The notes under the pieces: generated by a model
What the model was told of the DNA's origin: nothing
The model's database searches: none
The model's input: only the letters and a program-made list of their open reading frames with translations
From: Orobanche coerulescens
Lineage: Eukaryota > Streptophyta > Magnoliopsida > Lamiales > Orobanchaceae
NCBI GenBank assembly: GCA_033398695.1
Contig: CM065818.1
Coordinates: 34,868,001-34,932,000 of the forward strand
Direction: 5' to 3'
Length of the DNA stretch: 64,000 nt
Program-made: the position numbers and the translations under genes
Part shown: positions 24,237-35,550 of the stretch, piece after piece
Position numbering within the stretch: position 1 is the first letter of the stretch
Layout of the letters: each line of letters starts with the position of its first letter

Positions 24237-24248
24237 TGGTATCAGAGC
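24237..24248 (+). other. Gypsy-2 primer binding site
   Basis: tggtatcagagc, complementary to initiator Met-tRNA, five bases after the LTR. Confidence 0.95.
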
Positions 24249-24526
24249 TTAGGTTTATGGATACCTAGGCTGTCGGTTATTTGGGTCTAGTTGAGTGTCG
24301 TTTTTGAACAGTATCACTGCTACGCCATCATCTCGGTACGCCGGTGCTCGTAAGTTTTTCCTAACTTGACTCGATACGTTGTTCTGTTCTATTCCCTTCT
24401 TGGTATCTTGTTGCGTTTTGCGTTTGAACTATACTCACCCGTTACTTATTTAGAATACCTGCTGGTAGAGGACGCGGACGCGGTCGCGGATGCGGTAGGG
24501 GACGTGGTGCAGCCGGTGGGGCGGCC

Positions 24527-25860
24527 ATGTCCAGTAACTCAGGAACTGATTCGGCGATGCCTTCCTTGTCGAACAGTGTTCCACCCAGTGCCGGGGGCCA
24601 GCAGGATCAGTCTGCTAGCTCCGGCAATACTCCTGAGAATATCGGAGTGGCGAATATTTTACATCAAGTAGCAAAACAGATGACGCTACTGACTCAGGCC
24701 ATATTGGTCGGCCAAGCTAATGCCAATCTGGTTCCGCCTACTGGATCCGACAACAATAAGTTACTTCAGGACGTGATTCGTATGCGTCCTCCGCAGTTTG
24801 ATGGTACTTCTGACCCTTCCGGTTGGGAGAATTGGTTATTTGAGATGGAGAAAGTGTTCGAGGCGGCCAGCTGCTCCGAAGAGAGGAAGGTACCCATCGC
24901 TCAGTACTTACTCACCAAGGAGGCGGCAACGTGGTGGCAAACGGTGAAACCACATGACCGGACAGCCACGTGGGCAGAGTTCCGAGAGTTGATGGAGGAC
25001 GAATTTTGTCCATGGCCAGTAAAAGAGGGGAGGATCCGAGTCTTCTTTGAGGCTAAGCCCCAGGATGTTCCTATTTCGCAGGCGATCATGGACTACAACC
25101 AGCAACTTCACTATGTGAGAAATCAGGTCCGAGATGAGCTAGATAAGATCCGCCACTTTGACATACGGATGAAGCCGAGGGTTCGTCACTACAAGTATGG
25201 TCTCGGGTGTACAACTCTGAAGGATTATCAGAACAAGGCAATGGCTTATGAGATGTCGTTTTCTGCGACTGGCCAACACATAGCGTGCGCTATCGATTGC
25301 CAGAAATCACTGACTGAACTGGAATACCCCTTACGTACGTAATAATAAGGCTTAACGTACGTGAGGCTCAAGATTATAACATACGTTATGCATAAAGCAT
25401 AGCATACGTAAGTCACTCAGTAGTCCCAGAATTACTAAGTTCAGCTCGTCGAGTACGAGCGCGACGAAACCGCAAAACGACAACATCAACACGAGATGAG
25501 GATATGCATACGAAGAGTGCACAGCGACAAACTCAAATGTTAAAAGAAAATATAATTCCGACTACCCGAAGGTTCGGAATAACGACAACGAAAGTAATTA
25601 CCCCAGACTGACGGCAACCGAGGGTAAGAAACAGAAGACCTCTGGTCATTTTTTGGGAGGCAAGTCTGGCGGGTATCAGAAGGCTCAGTCTGGTTCGCGA
25701 GTCTTCGGGAATCAGTCCCCGTCATTTGGGTGAGGAAACGGTTCTAAGTCTGCTCCTACTGTTCCGTTCGTGGTACTACCTGCTTTAACTGTGGTCGTCC
25801 CGGACACATGATGAGTGAGTGTGACAGGCCTTCGATTTAGTGTCTTGCTTGCGGTCGGAT
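24527..25860 (+). pseudogene. Gypsy-2 gag
   Basis: The GRGRGRGCGRGRG-type N-terminus begins upstream at about 24458, where the likely ATG has become ATA (24455-24457), so the first remaining ATG is at 24527. The capsid-like part carries MRPPQFDGTSDPSGWENWL and KEAATWW. The frame is then broken by an unrelated segment (about 25262-25540) with stops. Homology resumes near 25640 (SGHFLGGKSGGY) and reaches a CCHC zinc knuckle (FNCGRPGHMMSEC) near 25790, followed by a stop and a second knuckle-like CLACGRMGHRAKYC near 25850. Confidence 0.9.
25262..25540. other. Foreign segment inside gypsy-2 gag
   Basis: Gag homology with gypsy-5 stops after MAYEM and resumes about 280 bases later. The intervening DNA contains tagcgtgcgcta, ttacgtacgtaa, ttaacgtacgtg, aacatacgttat and catacgtaag, which are the palindrome motifs of other LTR families in this window. 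The exact ends are uncertain. It could be a fragment copied from such an LTR. Confidence 0.5.
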
Positions 25861-26737
25861 GGGACATCGTGCTAAGTATTGTATAGATGCGGTTCGAGCA
25901 CCAGTTACTCAGGTGTCCGCCCCGGCTGCGGGAGAACCAAGCGTGAATCAGGCACCGACAGTTTCTCAGCCCCAGCAGAGTTTTGGTAGAGGTCGAGGAC
26001 GTGGGCAACCTTCTAGAGGGGGAGCTTCTAGTGCGAGGTCTGTTCCGCCCCGTATATATGAGATGAGACGAGCTGGAGATCCCGACGCGACGGTGGCTAC
26101 AGGTACCGTTCACATCCTTGACCATCCTGTTTCCGTGTTATTCGATTCTGGTGCTACGCATTCTTTCATATCTCTGGATTGTGTGCGTCGTCTGCATGTT
26201 GATTGCCTAGTTGCATGTGAACTATTTGTTGTTAAACTGCCTAGTGGGGATAACATCGTGGGGGATCGTGAGATTAGACATTTTCCTGTGAGTATCGCGG
26301 GGAGGGATTGGCCTTCTAATATGATTGCGGTAGATATTAAGGATGAGGATTTGATTCTTGGTGAGGATTGGCTAGTCCGACATGGGGCGATCATGAATTA
26401 TAGAGCGAGAACCATTTCGATGTTAGCCTCTGACGGTACCGAGTATTCTTTTGTGGGGCGTAAGCGGAGTAGTCAGAGATTTCTGATCAGCGCTATGAAA
26501 GCGGTGAGACTTCTTCGAGGAGGTTGCACGGGTTACTGGTGTTATGCTTTGAGATCGGGAGAAGGGGGAGTCGAGCTCTCGTCTATTCCGATAGTGTGTG
26601 AGCATCCTGACGTCTTTACAGACGAGTTGCCAGGTTTGCCGCCGGACCGAGAGGTTGAGTTTAGTGTTGATTTAGAGCCGGGTGCAGCACCGATTTCTAA
26701 GACGCCGTACCATATGGCGCCTGCCAAGATGAATTGA
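25859..26737 (+). pseudogene. Gypsy-2 protease and PR-RT linker
   Basis: Contains the aspartic protease motif VLFDSGATHSFISLDCV, with the intact DSG triad, after a Gly/Arg-rich stretch (RGRGRGQPSRGG). A conserved second protease block EDLILGEDWLVRHGAIMNY follows, and the linker ISAMKAVRLLRGG then PDVFTDELPGLPPDREVE leads to RT. Ends at TGA 26735-26737, with RT continuing immediately. Confidence 0.92.
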
Positions 26738-26738
26738 G

Positions 26739-27266
26739 TTGAAGAAACAGTTGGGAGAGCTGCTAGACATGGGGTATATTCGACCGAGCGCTTCGCCTTG
26801 GGGCTTATCGGTCCTGTTTGTAAAGAAGAAGGATGGGTCACTTCGTTTGTATATCGACTATCGAGAGTTGAATAAAGTGACTATCAAAAACAAGTATCCG
26901 CTCTCGAGGATTGATGACTTGTTTGACCAATTGCAAGGGGCAACTGTGTTTTCGAAGATTGATTTGAGATCGGGGTATTATCATCTCCGAGTGAAGGATT
27001 CCGATATTCCGAAGACGGCCTTTAGGACGAGATACGGCCACTACGAGTTTATGGTTATGCCTTTTGGGCTAACCAATGCCCCATCCGTGTTCATGCAGCT
27101 TATGAACAAAGTCTTTATCGAATACCTTGATAAGTGTGTAGTTTTTATCGACGATATCATGATTTACTCGAGGAGCGAGGAGGAGCATGCACGTCATTTG
27201 CATATCGTGCTGGGAATCTTGAGAACTCAGCATCTTTTTGCGAAGTTCTAAAAGTGTGAGTTTTGG
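26739..27266 (+). pseudogene. Gypsy-2 reverse transcriptase, palm and fingers
   Basis: RT blocks [75 protein letters not shown] and the catalytic [11 protein letters not shown] are present in order. The frame stops at TAA 27249-27251 (Lys-to-stop in the FAKF-KCEFWL block). Confidence 0.93.
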
Positions 27267-28082
27267 TTGCGGGAGGTTATGTTTCTCGGTCATGTGATCT
27301 CGACCGAGGGTGTTCGTGTGGACCTACATAAGATAGAGGCAGTGTTGGAATGGGCGCCGCCCAAAAACGTGAAGGAGGTCCGTAGTTTTCTGGGTTTGGC
27401 CAGGTATTATCGTAGATTTGTCGAGGGGTTCTCTAAGCTCGCTCGACCGCTGACTCAGTTGTTGCAGAAGTCAGAGAAGTTTGTGTGGACCAACGAGAGG
27501 CAAAAGAGTTTCGAGGACTTGAAGAAACGGTTGACGACCGCTCCCGTCTTGGCTTTACCGAGTGGTAATGAGGGTTTCTCAGTTTATAGCGACGCTTCGG
27601 GCCAAGGGCTCAGATGTGTACTCATGCAGCACGGGAAGACGATTGCCTATGCTTCCCATCAGTTGAAACCGTACGAGTTGAATTACCCTACCCACGATCT
27701 TGAGTTGGCCGCGGTTGTGTTTGCGTTGAAGATCTGGCGTCATTACTTGTATGGCTCGTCGTGTCATATTTTCACCGATCACAAGAGCCTGAAGTATATT
27801 TTCACGCAGAAAGAGCTAAATATGAGACAGAGGAGATGGTTGGAGTTGATTAAGGATTACGACCTCGAGATCCTTTATCATCCGAGCAAGGCAAATGTGG
27901 TGGCAGATGCCTTGAGCCGGAAATCGGTATCGCTTCGGGCACTTGAGTTACTTACGGCCCAGCCAAGACTCCAGCGAGAGTTGATGAGGTTGAGCGTTGA
28001 GGTTGTACTACCAGAGAGTGCCGGGCAGTTGCGTACTCTTGAGATCTCTTCGTCTCTAGTCGACGACATTAAATCGGGATAG
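27267..28082 (+). pseudogene. Gypsy-2 RT thumb/connection and RNase H
   Basis: Continues the RT with [17 protein letters not shown] and [18 protein letters not shown], then RNase H with [19 protein letters not shown] and [20 protein letters not shown], the tether [17 protein letters not shown] and [10 protein letters not shown]. Ends at TAG 28080-28082; the integrase starts just after. Confidence 0.93.
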
Positions 28083-29486
28083 TTGGAAGATCCGTAGTTT
28101 ATTCAGCTTCGAGAGAATGTGGGGAAGGGGAAATCTCCGGGATTCGTGATACATGAGGATGGTGTGTTGAGATTCCGAGGTCAGCTGTGTGTTCCGAACA
28201 ACTTGGAATTGAGACAGAGTATTATGCGAGAGGCCCATGCGTCACCTTACTCAGTCCATCCGGGCTCGAGTAAAATGTATAAAGATTTGAGGAAGAATTT
28301 ATGGTGAAATGACATGAAGAATGAGGTAGTTCAGTTTGTGGCTAAATGTTTGACTTGTCAACAAGTCAAAATTGAGCATCAGCGGCCAGCCGGATTGTTG
28401 AAACCACTTCCCGCCCCGGAATGGAAGTGGGAAGATATCTCGATGGATTTTGTCACGAACTTGCCGAGGACGAAGACCAGAATGAATATGGTGTGGGTGA
28501 TCGTGGACCGACTAACTAAGTCGGCACATTTTCTGGGCATCAAGGATACTTGGGGTACAGAAAAATTGGCTCGTATTTTTATCGCGCATATAGTGAGACT
28601 TCATGCTATGCCGAAGACTATTATTTCGGACAGAGATGGCCGGTTTGTATCACATTTCTGGCAGACGGTACATAAGGCATTGGTGACACGTTTGCGTTTG
28701 AGTACATCTTTCCATCCTCAGACCGACGGGCAGTCCGAATATACCATTCAGACGTTCGAGGATATGTTACCCACGTGTGCGTTAGACTGGAGTAGTGACT
28801 GTGAGGAGCATCTGTCCTTGATCGAGTTTACTTATAATAATAGATGGCATGCGTCGATTAAGATGGCACCGTATGAGGTGCTTTATGGCCGACGTTGCCG
28901 ATCACCGATATGTTGGGATGAGCCGTCCGATCTAGTTGGCACCGAGCCGGATCTTGTGTTAGAGACGAGGGAGAAAGTTGAATTGATTAGAGAGAGGATG
29001 TTGGCGGCTCAGGGTCGACAAAAGTCTTATGCGGATGTTAGGCATCGACCTTTGGAGTTTGAGGTGGGAGATTATGTTTTGTTGAGAGTGTCTCCGTCGA
29101 AGGGAGTTTTCCGTTTTGGGAAAAAAGGGAAGATCAGCCCGAGGTATATTGGACCTTTCGAGATATTAGATAGAGTTGGCGAGTTAGCGTACCGTTTGGC
29201 ATTGCCTCCGTCGTTGAGTCATGTGCATAGTGTATTTCACGTCTCTCAGCTGAGGAAGTATGTCCCGGACCCATCCCATGTTATTGATTTTGGGGACGTG
29301 GAGATCGAGAAGGACGTTACGTTTGAGGAGAGGCCCGTTAGAATTTTGGAGCGTCGAAACAAATAGTTAAGGCACAAAACCATTCCTTTGGTTAAAGTGC
29401 AATGGTCGAGGCACGGAGTAGAAGAATCAATGTGGGAGTTAGAGGAGGATATGCGTTCGAGGCACCCCGAGATTTTTGATTCTTAA
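28083..29486 (+). pseudogene. Gypsy-2 integrase with chromodomain
   Basis: The HHCC region starts in 28119-28307 (EAHASPYSVHPGSSKMYKDL), is cut by TGA 28305-28307 (in place of Trp) and resumes at 28314 with CLTCQQVKIEHQRPAGLL. The catalytic region shows SMDFVTNLPRT, IISDRDGRFVSHF and HPQTDGQSEYT; the usual Glu position reads QSEYT, shared in part with the others. The module [18 protein letters not shown] is followed by a TAG at 29364-29366, then the chromodomain (VKVQWSRHGVEESMWE) up to TAA at about 29486. Confidence 0.92.
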
Positions 29487-29504
29487 GTTTCGGGACGAAA
29501 CTTC

Positions 29505-29520
29505 TTTTTAGAGGGGAAAA
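29505..29520 (+). other. Gypsy-2 polypurine tract
   Basis: tttttagaggggaaaa directly before the 3' LTR. The same tttttagagggg core precedes the gypsy-5 LTR. Confidence 0.88.
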
Positions 29521-31460
29521 TGTAATATCCGTACCTTTCCATTTTTAACAGTTTCCATTTTTGGTGTATGTCTATTTTATCAACTCTCTTGTAACCGTTT
29601 CGATGTTTTGAATCTACTTTATTCTTGGAGTTTTTCCATTTGGGCGAGTTTCGGCGATGTTTTTACGTAATTCCATTCTATGTTATGTTTTGCCGTATGT
29701 ACGTTCGATTCTCGTAAAAATCGTTCGTTTTCGTTGTTTCTTTGTTTACATAAGTTCGTATGGTTGAGTTGTTCGTGTTGTGAGTTTTGGTTTGTCAATC
29801 CGACATCGTATCGTGATTTTCGAACGTTTAGGCCCTTTTGTAATTTCCTTAAACTTAACGGAAATTTACTTTCGTCGTCGAATTCCGAACCTTTGGGGAA
29901 TCGGAATTCTGTTTCCTTTTAATGCTTAGATTCATCATCGAGAATACTTCGTAACCATAATTTTGGGTCGATAGCAGGTCTGGATTTCGGAGTCGTCCGG
30001 GACAGTTCGAACATCAGCTTCTCAGACTGCTGTCCAGTAGTATGTTACGACCGTAACACCCCATTCATTACGGCCGTAAGTTGGCCTTGTTACGGACGTA
30101 AGGCAGCCCCTGTTACGGCCGTAACAGCCCACTGTTTTAAGACAACGGGCAGAGGTCAGAAACCTTATTTCTCATCCTTTCCTTTCGTTTTCTTCGTCGG
30201 GCGACACTAGAGGGCGATTTCTAACACTTCCAATTCGTGTATTCTTCATCCTTCATCACCGTGAGATCGTAGGAGCATATCAACTTCTAAGTAATCATCT
30301 TCCACCGTCCGAATCCGAGGTAAATGGCTTAGAACCCTAACTTTGTCGATTTTGGGGGTTTTTAGGGGTTTGCTTGATTAAACTCGAATTGTTCAAGTAT
30401 GTTGTAATATTCCTTACCGATTGTTGTTATTGGGTGATTCCCAGTCCGATTCCGTCGAGTTTAATTCGTGAATTGTCGATTCGGGGAAATTTTGCGTAAA
30501 CCCTCGCCCATAGCGATTAAACTTTGTCATAGCTTGTAATCGGGGTTGTGGGCGTATTCCATTCGATTATTGTTATCGTATAAGAGTGAGTTATGTTAAT
30601 CCTTCGTTTAGGAACTGTTGTTTTCCCTCCGGACCATTCGTAGTCGTTGTTTGTTCCCGTTTCGTCGAAGATGTCTCAAAGGCAAGTACTTTACATTTGT
30701 TTACATGTTCTAGTATTTGGATTATGGCTTTTCGTGGTTGTTGTGGATGTATATGTGTATGTTCACCAGGGACAGTCTGACGGGACCTCTAGGGATACGT
30801 ATTGCTGTGAGTGTGCGTATCACGAACTAGGGTTAACCACCTAGGGATGGTCCGACGGGGCCTCTGCGGGGTACGGTGGCCATGAGTCTCGTACCAACGG
30901 TTAACTTTGAAATGTTTTGTTGGAGAAATGTGTTTTGTGCTTGTGCACCGTAAATATTCCGGAATATAAATGATTTCTAAAATGATTTTTGGCGCATATT
31001 TCATCTGATTAGAATGGTAGTTCAAATGGATTGTACTTGCACTAGCAGTTATCGCTAACCCCTTAAATGGGGAAAATACTTTTGGTATTTCAGGTACAGG
31101 TCATGGAGGAGAACGAGCAAGCGAGCCGTACGAGGATGATGGGCAAAAGTGATTTTGTTCAGTGGTCGTCCATTTGATGACATGTCCTTTAAATTTATTT
31201 ATCATTTCATTTGTTTAAGTACTCGAGTACTTCTTTCTTGAATTTATTAATGTTGTGTACCCGTTTTGGGAGTGGATTTGATGTCAAATTGTATTGTCAA
31301 ATTTCGGTCTTTTGTTTTGAATGTTGTGGATTGAGAAATTGTCATTTTGTTGATGATGTATGTCTTTGTCGAATGTCGTGTTGGTATGTTAGCCTGGTGG
31401 ATTCCAAAGTGTGGGGTCCACGGCGCTGTAATATGCCCTGATCATCTTGGGGGTGTTACA
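29521..31460 (+). repeat. Gypsy-2 3' LTR
   Basis: Pairs with 22328-24231, with scattered differences. It is about 36 bases longer, partly because of an extra palindrome unit at about 30085-30110 and a short insertion near 29870-29895. Its ORFs are LTR sequence only. Confidence 0.94.
30044..30125 (+). promoter_or_regulatory. Palindrome cluster ACGGCCGT in gypsy-2 3' LTR
   Basis: Four units: gttacgaccgtaac, ttacggccgtaa, gttacggacgtaa and gttacggccgtaac. One more than in the 5' LTR, with the extra unit followed by ggcagcccc. Confidence 0.7.
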
Positions 31461-31465
31461 AAAGA
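31461..31465. repeat. Target site duplication of gypsy-2, right (aaaga)
   Basis: Four of five bases match acaga at 22323-22327. Confidence 0.75.
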
Positions 31466-32191
31466 CATGGAATTCAGCTATTTAAGGCTATGTGTCCTAG
31501 GAGACAGAAGGAGATAGCTGACATGAAGCTGGTCCCTTATGCTTCGGCAGTGGGAAGCCTCATGTACGCTATGCTTTGCACTATGCCTGATATCTGTCAT
31601 GCTGTAGGCATGGTGGCGAGATATCAGTCGAACCCAGGACCGGGACATTGGATTGCTGTCAAGCATATACTCAAGTACCTGAGAAGGATTAGGGAGCATA
31701 TGCTTGTATATCAATCGGATACACTTTGTCTTTTGGGTTAAACTGACTCAGATTTCAGTGCGGACAAAGAAAAGTCGAAATCAACTTCCGGATATATTTT
31801 CACTTTGGGAGGTGGAGCCATCAGTTGGAGGAGTGTGAATCAGAAATGCATAGCAGACTCTACCATGGAAGCCGAGAATGTAGCAGCCTCAGAGGCAGCT
31901 CAAGAGGCGGTATAGCTCAAGTACTTCCTAAAGGATTTGGGTGTGATTCCTAATTTGCCTAGGAGTATTACACTTTATTGTGATAATACTGGTGCTGTTG
32001 CAAATTCGAAGGAACCACAGCCCCACAAAGCAAGCAAACATATCAAGCGCAAATATCATATCATTCGAGATTTTGTGAAGAGGGGGAAGATCATTGTCTC
32101 CAAGATAGCATCTGAAGACAACCTAGATGATCCTTTCACGAAAGGGTTGCCCTCAAAGTCATTTGAGGGCATGTGGAAGGAATGGGGTTGA
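31466..32191 (+). pseudogene. Copia-A RT end and RNase H
   Basis: Reading resumes after gypsy-2 with KLVPYASAVGSLMYAM and RYQSNPGPGHWIAVKHILKY. RNase H follows with DSDFSADKEKSKSTSGYIF (first catalytic Asp in TDSDF, after a TAA at 31739-31741) and AISWRSVNQKCIADSTMEAE. It continues as TLYCDNTGAVANSKEP and HIKRKYHIIRDFVKRG, ending at TGA at about 32191. Another stop (TAG) is near 31913. Confidence 0.92.
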
Positions 32192-32207
32192 GATGTATGA
32201 CGGCATT

Positions 32208-32289
32208 GCTTTAAGTATAAGTGGGAGATAGATAGACATAGTCTAGATAGTATACTTCAAAAACATGCTTTGAGTATAAGTGGGAGATT
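32208..32289 (+). other. Copia-A duplicated polypurine tract
   Basis: aagtataagtgggagat occurs twice, at about 32213-32229 and 32273-32289. The second copy abuts the 3' LTR and is the functional position. The 60-base offset duplication also includes the preceding gcttt. Confidence 0.8.
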
Positions 32290-33761
32290 GTTAGTTCAAA
32301 GCATACTTTATGCTTGTATTACCTAATTTCCCGGTCTTTATATATGAGAATATTTAATTCATTTATCACATGTTTTGCATATTTATTCACGCTATGGTTA
32401 TGCAAATATTGTCTAAATTACTTTATATTATAGATAATGTGGTGTATCGTGTCACACAGAAGATCACATTATCGGTTTCTTATATAGTAATAATTAGTTC
32501 ACAATCTATATAACATTAGACCGTCATGTGAGAGGTTGTAATACATGCTTGAGATTGGTTGGTCTTGACCATTAACATATATTAGCATATTCGGTATACG
32601 TTGAACAGGATCAAGGTGAGATAGATTCTTCTGTACTGACTATAAGAAGAACGTACATCTCGGACAATTATTATTTCTTAATTATAGTGATTACTATTTA
32701 ATTATATATATTTAATATTTATTGCTTTCATCTATCATGGGTGAGAGCCACAATGATTGACTCAATATGCTCGATATTTTGGGCAATATTATTATTTAAA
32801 TAATAATTAATATTATAGCTAGAAATCGTGTCCCGACCAGTCAGGTTGATTATGTCCCTTGAAGTACTCGAAATGATTATTATATTAAACCCTGCAGGTG
32901 GAATTAATTTTCCGATATAATAATAAAAGTCGAGTGGTATACTCATGTATAACACATTAATTAATTAAAAGCTGCCAGTAGCTTAAATTAATTAATGCAA
33001 ATAGAATATCTAAAACACGGGAAATAATTAATTCAAAAAGGAGCCCAATTTCGTAATTTGGGATTTTGGTAGAAAGTGCAATATCAACTTTTTAGTGGAC
33101 TAAGTTGATATTAATAGAATCTTCATATTAGGAAGAGTCATAATATTGGAAATATGATCTCTAATGGGAGTCCTTACCTTATCCTCCTTAAGGTCCCTAG
33201 AGTAGCCCAAAACACCTATACATAGGACACATATGGGGGCCGATTTTTTCACCCTTGTTGGCACAAGAATTCCGATTTTTTTCTCTAATTTTGTGTTTAA
33301 TTGTGGATCTTGACTTGTGTCTTGGATTCCACAATTTAGCTAACACAATATTTTTCTAAATACATAATATTCAAGAAAAATAGAGAGAAAAATTTGTGAG
33401 GTATTTCTTGAAGAATTTTCGGCCTATCCCATACTGCAAGTCCAAGTTTGATCCGGTAGATTATTGCCCACACGATATCCAGATCTTAGGCGGGATATAC
33501 TCTAGAAGATCTTGAGGTAGAAATACAAGAAGATCAAAGAGGAGTACGAAGGGGAGTTCGATCGACCCAGAAGGAATTTTCCACCACTTCGCTTTAAAGG
33601 TATGAATTACCAATTTCTACTGTGTAAATACATACATTTAAATTGTTAATTAATCTATTTAATTAATTAATTGACAAGCCTAAATAGATCCGTTATTTAT
33701 GATGGTTAGTTTATAAAACCTATTATCCCATCTCGCTTCCGCTGCGTTTTATATTCCAACA
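32290..33761 (+). repeat. Copia-A 3' LTR
   Basis: tgttagttcaaagc to tattccaaca; pairs with 6674-8155 and is followed by the tggag duplication. Confidence 0.92.
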
Positions 33762-33766
33762 TGGAG
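33762..33766. repeat. Target site duplication of copia-A, right (tggag)
   Basis: Exact match to 6669-6673. Confidence 0.95.
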
Positions 33767-34330
33767 AACTTAAAGTGGAAGGCTACACATATTCAGATTT
33801 TTCGGGTGACCTGGATGAATAGATGTCCACTTCAGGATACAATTTTACTCTGAAGGGTGAAGGGGTTTCTTGGAGAGTCTCCAAACAAAGTGCGACTGCA
33901 GGTTCGACCTGTCAAGTCGAATATCAGACAGCCTCAGAGGCTGCAAAGGAATCATTTTGGATTAAGTTTTTTGAAGATCTTTAAGTGGTTCCCGATGCAG
34001 AGATGCCTTTGACGCTATACTGCGACAATGACAGAGTTGTCGCGCAAGCTATGGAGACTATGTCTCACCATAATAGCAAACATATTGAGAGGAAATACCA
34101 CATCGTGAGAAAGATGGTTCGAAAAGGATATGTTTCACTGCAAAGATTAGACTCAGGTTGATGACCCACTAACCAAGCCACTGTTCCAGATAGTCTTAAA
34201 GCGACATTTAGAGAAGATGAGTATAAATACCATAGTTTTTGGAGTGAGAGACTATCAGGCACAAGCCCTTGAATTCCACTTAGAGAATGAGATAGTGAAA
34301 GCATTGTATTGTAGTTATGAACATCAACTA
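33767..34330 (+). pseudogene. Old Ty1/copia relic, right part (RNase H)
   Basis: Continues the relic at 5905-6673: ELKVEGYTYSDFSGDLDE, a stop, STSGYNFTLKGEGVSWR, EYQTASEAAKESFWIK, TLYCDNDRVVAQA and HIERKYHIVRKMVRKG, the usual RNase H order. Homology fades after about 34240. No LTR of this element is identified with confidence. Confidence 0.85.
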
Positions 34331-34865
34331 TATTAATGGATATACAAGGACTATATTTCTATATACCAAATCGTGAAGGCAATGACATATAGTAATAAAG
34401 ATATAATAAATTTGATTATAGATATATTAAAATGGACCAAGGCGTATCTCTCGAACTAGACACACGAGGTTCTAATTCACAGAATAAGTGGTTCGACCAC
34501 TTAGCCCTTCCCCAAAGTGCCCCCTCTTGTCCTTTTCCAAATATATCATGATAGTCTTGATTCTCCATGTGATTAAGACTCACATTTGAGAACAAAGAGA
34601 GAATATTTTGAGAGTGATCTTATCTTATCTTTTTATTTAAAGATAAGAAGACATTTTGATGTCTTACACCCTCACTTGAGAGAGGGGGATGGAGGGAGGG
34701 AGGGAGGGAGGTCATACACTTAGAGTATGAAGAACAAAAATGTGCCCCCTTGTACTAGCTAGCGGTCGGCCTCACCATACACGAATCAAGAGGTTTCTCC
34801 GGTCGATTATCCAATGCGTGATACGTACAGATGTCATACTTTCATCGTTGGATTTTCAGAAAACT
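34331..34865. other. AT-rich spacer with (GGGA)n tract
   Basis: No coding signal. It holds a short ggga microsatellite at about 34686-34710 and probably the decayed 3' end of the old copia relic. Confidence 0.4.
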
Positions 34866-35417
34866 ATTCATAATGGATGTCGGAATTCGGGGCCAAAAAT
34901 CGATTGCACAGCGGAATAATAATACTAATCCAATCAATAAACCGAACCTCTGAACAAGATCGATCAAGCATGAATTTAAAAATCATACCCTTGAAGGTCT
35001 TTGGTTAAATGTTGATAAAGAACACGATCCAAATTGTTGAAGCTTTTGCAAAATTTCGAGCATCGAAAACATCGTGCCTCTACAAATCACGCATCAGAAA
35101 GACAATCGGAATTAACTTCTATCTTCTTGTTCTTAAGAACACGATTAGAATATAATAGTAGAAACTTATATGATATATTTAAACACTCTAAGTTTATTTT
35201 GTCAAATTTTCTCTCAAGAACACACTTGAACCCAAGTTCAGAATTTGAGAAAAAATAAAAATCCATCTTCTCTCTATATATGTTACGGCCAAGATCTCAA
35301 AGTGAGGAGGAAGTTTCATCTTATATTCCACAAGCCCCATTAAAATATACGCCATGTGTAATAAATTATATCTACACCATGAGAAAAAATGATGATAAGT
35401 CACCGTTTGGGAAGGGA
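34866..35417 (-). repeat. Possible LTR fragment, minus strand
   Basis: Starts tgtcggaattc in plus-strand reading, so the minus strand would end in ..CGACA. A TATA-like CATATATAGAGAGAAG lies on the minus strand at about 35272-35285. No partner LTR, primer site or duplication was found, so this is only a suggestion. Confidence 0.3.
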
Positions 35418-35550
35418 ATCTGGTGCAGTACAGCACCATGCTGTGCTGCACCCCACCGTCGGATCACACACACCCGCACGGGTGTGTGTGTGCGCGTGTG
35501 TGATCCGACGGCGGATCTGGTGCACAGCATGGTGCTGTACTGCACCAGAT
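35418..35550. repeat. 133-bp hairpin (foldback)
   Basis: Outer arms 35418-35445 and 35523-35550 are perfect 28-base inverted repeats. Inner arms 35456-35470 and 35497-35511 (ccgtcggatcacaca and its complement) are also perfect. The loop region is (GT/AC)-rich. It may be a small foldback MITE or a rearranged repeat. ORFs across it are artefacts of the hairpin. Confidence 0.85.

Larger units (their letters stand above)
22328..31460 (+). mobile_element. Gypsy-2, Ty3/gypsy chromovirus (Tekay/Del type), full structure but mutated
   Basis: LTR 22328-24231, primer site 24237-24248, gag, protease, RT, RNase H, integrase, chromodomain, polypurine tract 29505-29520, LTR 29521-31460. The total of about 9.1 kb fits the family. 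Five or more in-frame stops, a lost gag ATG and an odd segment in gag make it non-functional. It is inserted between RT and RNase H of copia-A. Close relative of gypsy-5 by protein sequence and LTR layout. Confidence 0.94.
6674..33761 (+). mobile_element. Copia-A, Ty1/copia retrotransposon split by two gypsy insertions
   Basis: Complete element frame: 5' LTR 6674-8155, primer site 8158-8170, leader, gag-PR-IN-RT-RNase H, polypurine tract 32279-32289, 3' LTR 32290-33761, flanked by tggag duplications. Removing gypsy-1 and gypsy-2 leaves an element of about 8.4 kb. The domain order PR-IN-RT-RNase H is diagnostic of copia. The coding region has several in-frame stops, a one-base loss near 22235 and an altered integrase residue, so it is dead. 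It sits in the RNase H of an older copia. Confidence 0.93.

Noticed and set aside
25712..26125. 137-codon minus-strand ORF
   Set aside because: Shadow of gypsy-2 gag and protease.
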